DNA of 64,000 nucleotides from Nocardia asteroides (lineage in GTDB: Bacteria; Actinomycetota; Actinomycetes; Mycobacteriales; Mycobacteriaceae): contig NZ_CP089214.1 of the NCBI RefSeq assembly GCF_021183625.1, forward strand, positions 1,054,001 to 1,118,000. Reading direction: 5' to 3'. Position numbers and translations under genes: made by a program. Below the pieces are notes generated by a model. It was not told where the DNA came from. It did not search any database and saw only the letters and a list, made by a program, of their open reading frames with translations. Positions within the stretch are counted from its first letter, which is position 1. Each line of letters begins with the position of its first letter. Below are positions 62,231 through 64,000 of the stretch, in pieces.

Positions 62231-62950
62231 ATGCGAGCGACCAGGGTGACGACGACGGCCGCGCTGGCGGCACTGCTGCTGGCGGCGGGGACGCAGGCGG
62301 CGGGGGCGCGGCCGGTGGGCCCGTTCGAGGTCGGCGGGGCGATCGAGGTCGAGTTCGACGGGGCGGGCGGGGTGGACGCGCTGGGTGATCCGACCGGGCC
62401 GGAGCAGGACGCGGCGCGCGGCGGCAAGTGGCAGGGGTTCGCGCGCAATGCCGCGGTCTACTGGTCCGAGGCCACCGGCGCGCAGGCGGTGACCGGGCCG
62501 ATCCGGGAGAAGTGGGGCCAGTTCGGCTCGGAGGGCGGTTTCCTCGGCTACCCGGCCACCCGCGAGGCCGCGACCCCGGGCGGTGCCGGGCGGTTCGCGC
62601 ACTTCCAGGGCGGCTCGGTGTACTGGTCGGTCGGCACCGCGGCGCACCAGGTGAGCGGCTCGATCCGGGACAAGTGGGGCAGTTACGGCTGGGAGGGCGG
62701 CGCGCTCGGTTTCCCGGTCACCGACGAGCAGGCGGGCGCCCGCGGCGGCAAGTACAACCTGTTCAACGGCGGCGCGATCTACTGGGCCTCGGCCTCCGGC
62801 GCGCACGTGGTGTGGGGCGCGCTGCGCGAGAAGTGGGTGGCGGCAGGCGGCGACGGCGGCCGCTACGGCTACCCGACCAGCGACGAGTACGACTTCGGCG
62901 ACGGCAAGGCCCAGGACTTCCAGGGCGGCCGGATCACCTGGGAGCCCTGA
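62231..62950 (+). CDS. Secreted LGFP-repeat protein
   Basis: A 239-residue protein with a Sec signal peptide (ALAALLLAAGTQAAGA). The mature part has about three to four LGFP repeats of some 50 residues, for example IREKWGQFGSEGGFLGYPAT, IRDKWGSYGWEGGALGFPVT and LREKWVAAGGDGGRYGYPTS. Each is followed by an F-x-G-G-x-I/V-Y/T-W segment. LGFP repeats occur in cell-wall-associated proteins of mycolate bacteria such as corynebacterial PS1/CspA and help anchor to the arabinogalactan layer. Likely envelope-associated, with no catalytic domain. Confidence 0.9.
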   Translation: MRATRVTTTAALAALLLAAGTQAAGARPVGPFEVGGAIEVEFDGAGGVDALGDPTGPEQDAARGGKWQGFARNAAVYWSEATGAQAVTGPIREKWGQFGSEGGFLGYPATREAATPGGAGRFAHFQGGSVYWSVGTAAHQVSGSIRDKWGSYGWEGGALGFPVTDEQAGARGGKYNLFNGGAIYWASASGAHVVWGALREKWVAAGGDGGRYGYPTSDEYDFGDGKAQDFQGGRITWEP

Positions 62951-63008
62951 GCCCACCCGGGTGATCCGCGGTGGATTCCGCGCTTCGCAGCCGATTCCAC
63001 CGTGCGCG

Positions 63009-63668
63009 ATGCACCGCGCGCGGTACCGTCGGCGGGTGGACCGCCGCTCCGTCGTCGCAGGCGCCGCGCTCGTCGCGCTGGCTGCCCTGCTGGTGACGCT
63101 GGGCGCAGCCGTCCGCCCGCTCTTCGTCTCGGACGATGTGCCGGAGCGGGAGATCCTTAACACGACCGAGATCGCCTTCCTGCAGGACATGACGGCGCAC
63201 CACGAGCAGGCGCTGCTCATGGTCCAGTCCCTCGATCCCGGCGTCTCGCCGGTGATCGCCCGGCTCGCCCGGCAGATCGACGACGTGCAGCGGGTCGAGC
63301 TCGGCACCATGCTCGGCTGGCTGCGGCTGGCGAACACCCTGCCGAGCAATCCGCGGCCGATGGCGTGGCTGCACGAGACCGGCACCGGTCACCACGGCGC
63401 CCCGGTCGCCGATGCCCAGCCGGTCGACACCTCGATGGGCATGGCGACCCGCGCCGAGCTCGACGCGCTCGCCGCCGCCCGCGGCCGCGACGCCGAGGTC
63501 GTTTTCCTGCGGCTCGTGCAGCGCCACCACTACGGCGGCGTCGCCATGGCCCGCGGCGCCGACGCCCTGCTCACCGCGGGGCCGGTCAAGCAGGCGGCGC
63601 GGGAGATGGTCACCGAGCAGACCAAGGAGATCGGCATGATCGGGCTGCTGCTCGCGCAGTACGGCTGA
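63009..63668 (+). CDS. DUF305 family exported protein
   Basis: The start is uncertain (GTG 62961, ATG 63009 or GTG 63036); the ATG gives 219 residues. A membrane helix (VVAGAALVALAALLVTLGAA) follows a basic head. The DUF305 ferritin-like core has two copies of the pattern D/x-M-x-x-H-H. One is AFLQDMTAHHEQALLMVQSL; the other, around VQRHHYGGVAMARGA, is partly changed. DUF305 proteins are often linked with copper or metal handling outside the membrane. It ends exactly where the 21-bp repeats begin. Confidence 0.85.
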   Translation: MHRARYRRRVDRRSVVAGAALVALAALLVTLGAAVRPLFVSDDVPEREILNTTEIAFLQDMTAHHEQALLMVQSLDPGVSPVIARLARQIDDVQRVELGTMLGWLRLANTLPSNPRPMAWLHETGTGHHGAPVADAQPVDTSMGMATRAELDALAAARGRDAEVVFLRLVQRHHYGGVAMARGADALLTAGPVKQAAREMVTEQTKEIGMIGLLLAQYG

Positions 63669-63773
63669 GTCGGCTCGCCGCGCGGCAGAGTCAGCTCGCC
63701 TCGCGGCAGAGTCAGCTGGCCTCGCGGCAGAGTCAGCTGGCCTCGCGGCAGGGTCAGCTCGCCTCGCGGCAGA
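63669..63773. repeat. Five tandem 21-bp repeats copied from the 3-prime end of the acetyltransferase gene
   Basis: Copies lie at 63669-63689, 63690-63710, 63711-63731, 63732-63752 and 63753-63773, differing at a few positions. On the minus strand each reads about CTCTGCCGCGAGGCCAGCTGA, that is L-C-R-E-A-S-stop. The copy at 63753-63773 is the real end of the acetyltransferase gene. The others are repeats beyond the stop and fill the whole convergent gap. Confidence 0.92.
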
Positions 63774-64000
63774 AGATGGTCGAGCGCGGGCCGCCGTAGG
63801 GCAGGTCGACCTCGGCGGCGATCCGGTACCCGGCCCGCGCGTAGAAGCCGATCCGGGCCGGTTCGGTGGTCTCCAGGTGCGTGGGGAGCCCCTCGGCGTC
63901 GGCGCGGGCGATGCCGAAGTCGAGCAGGGCGCGGCCGTGGCCCTGCCCGCGGGCGGCGGGATCGGTGCCGATGGCGAGCAGGTGCCAGTGCGGGCGATGC
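63754..64000 (-). CDS. GNAT-family N-acetyltransferase, N-terminus beyond window
   Basis: The open frame enters from the right edge and ends at TGA (63754-63756), showing 81 residues. WHLLAIGTDPAARGQGHGRA contains the acetyl-CoA pyrophosphate loop (R-G-Q-G-H-G) of GNAT enzymes. LETTEPARIGFYARAGYRIA is the usual last strand-helix unit. Only the catalytic C-terminal half is visible, so the substrate is unknown. The final seven codons are the template of the tandem repeats downstream. Confidence 0.9.
   Translation of the reverse strand, partial: HRPHWHLLAIGTDPAARGQGHGRALLDFGIARADAEGLPTHLETTEPARIGFYARAGYRIAAEVDLPYGGPRSTIFCREAS

Overview
The window is uniformly GC-rich. It carries a cutinase, an LGFP-repeat protein, a LIP-type secretory lipase, an EspC-like type VII secretion module and modular type I polyketide synthases. 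Together these point to a mycolic-acid actinomycete, most likely Nocardia or a close relative. The assignment rests on protein families only; no rRNA or tRNA gene was seen. Genes are dense, and most operons are chained by ATGA or GTGA stop/start overlaps.

Positions 1-17235 are a specialised-metabolite locus. One leftward unit reads LuxR-type regulator, type II thioesterase, FAD oxidoreductase, PKS (ACP-KS-AT-DH-ER-KR-ACP), PKS (KS-AT-ACP), and an AfsA-type gamma-butyrolactone synthase that runs off the left edge. Divergently transcribed are a chorismate lyase and a type I-beta DAHP synthase, which supply 4-hydroxybenzoate and feed the shikimate pathway. The last PKS module has no reductive domain, so it should deliver a beta-ketoacyl-ACP, the substrate class AfsA enzymes condense with dihydroxyacetone phosphate. 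The set therefore suggests an aryl-primed butenolide or butyrolactone pathway. The step that loads the starter is not visible.

Positions 17448-24599 hold a secreted lipase, a small conserved protein, an alpha/beta hydrolase, a membrane patatin-like protein and a two-gene unit (small protein plus DUF6745-like protein). Positions 24697-45097 form a complete Wzy-dependent exopolysaccharide locus. It has an 11-gene leftward operon (glycosyltransferases, flippase, polymerase, Wzz-type protein, beta-helix lipoprotein, YdcF-like protein, aminotransferase), a sugar-nucleotide block (C-methyltransferases, RmlC-like epimerase, SDR epimerase, PIG-L deacetylase, nucleotidyltransferase) and a divergent initiating glycosylphosphotransferase. 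Its regulatory gaps are AT-richer and contain perfect palindromes.

Positions 45309-50825 hold a secreted protein, a divergent pirin/MarR pair with two near-identical operator-like sites, a type VII secretion-associated module and an AhpD-like protein. Positions 50827-58316 look like a sulfur-scavenging island: TetR regulator, decayed peptide-ABC transporter remnants, TauD dioxygenase, a heterodimeric ABC exporter and a DszA/NtaA-type flavin monooxygenase. The rest holds a cutinase, tautomerase, esterase, isochorismatase-like hydrolase, P-loop kinase, UBP zinc finger, LGFP protein, DUF305 protein and a GNAT acetyltransferase cut by the right edge. The last seven codons of that acetyltransferase are repeated in tandem beyond its stop.
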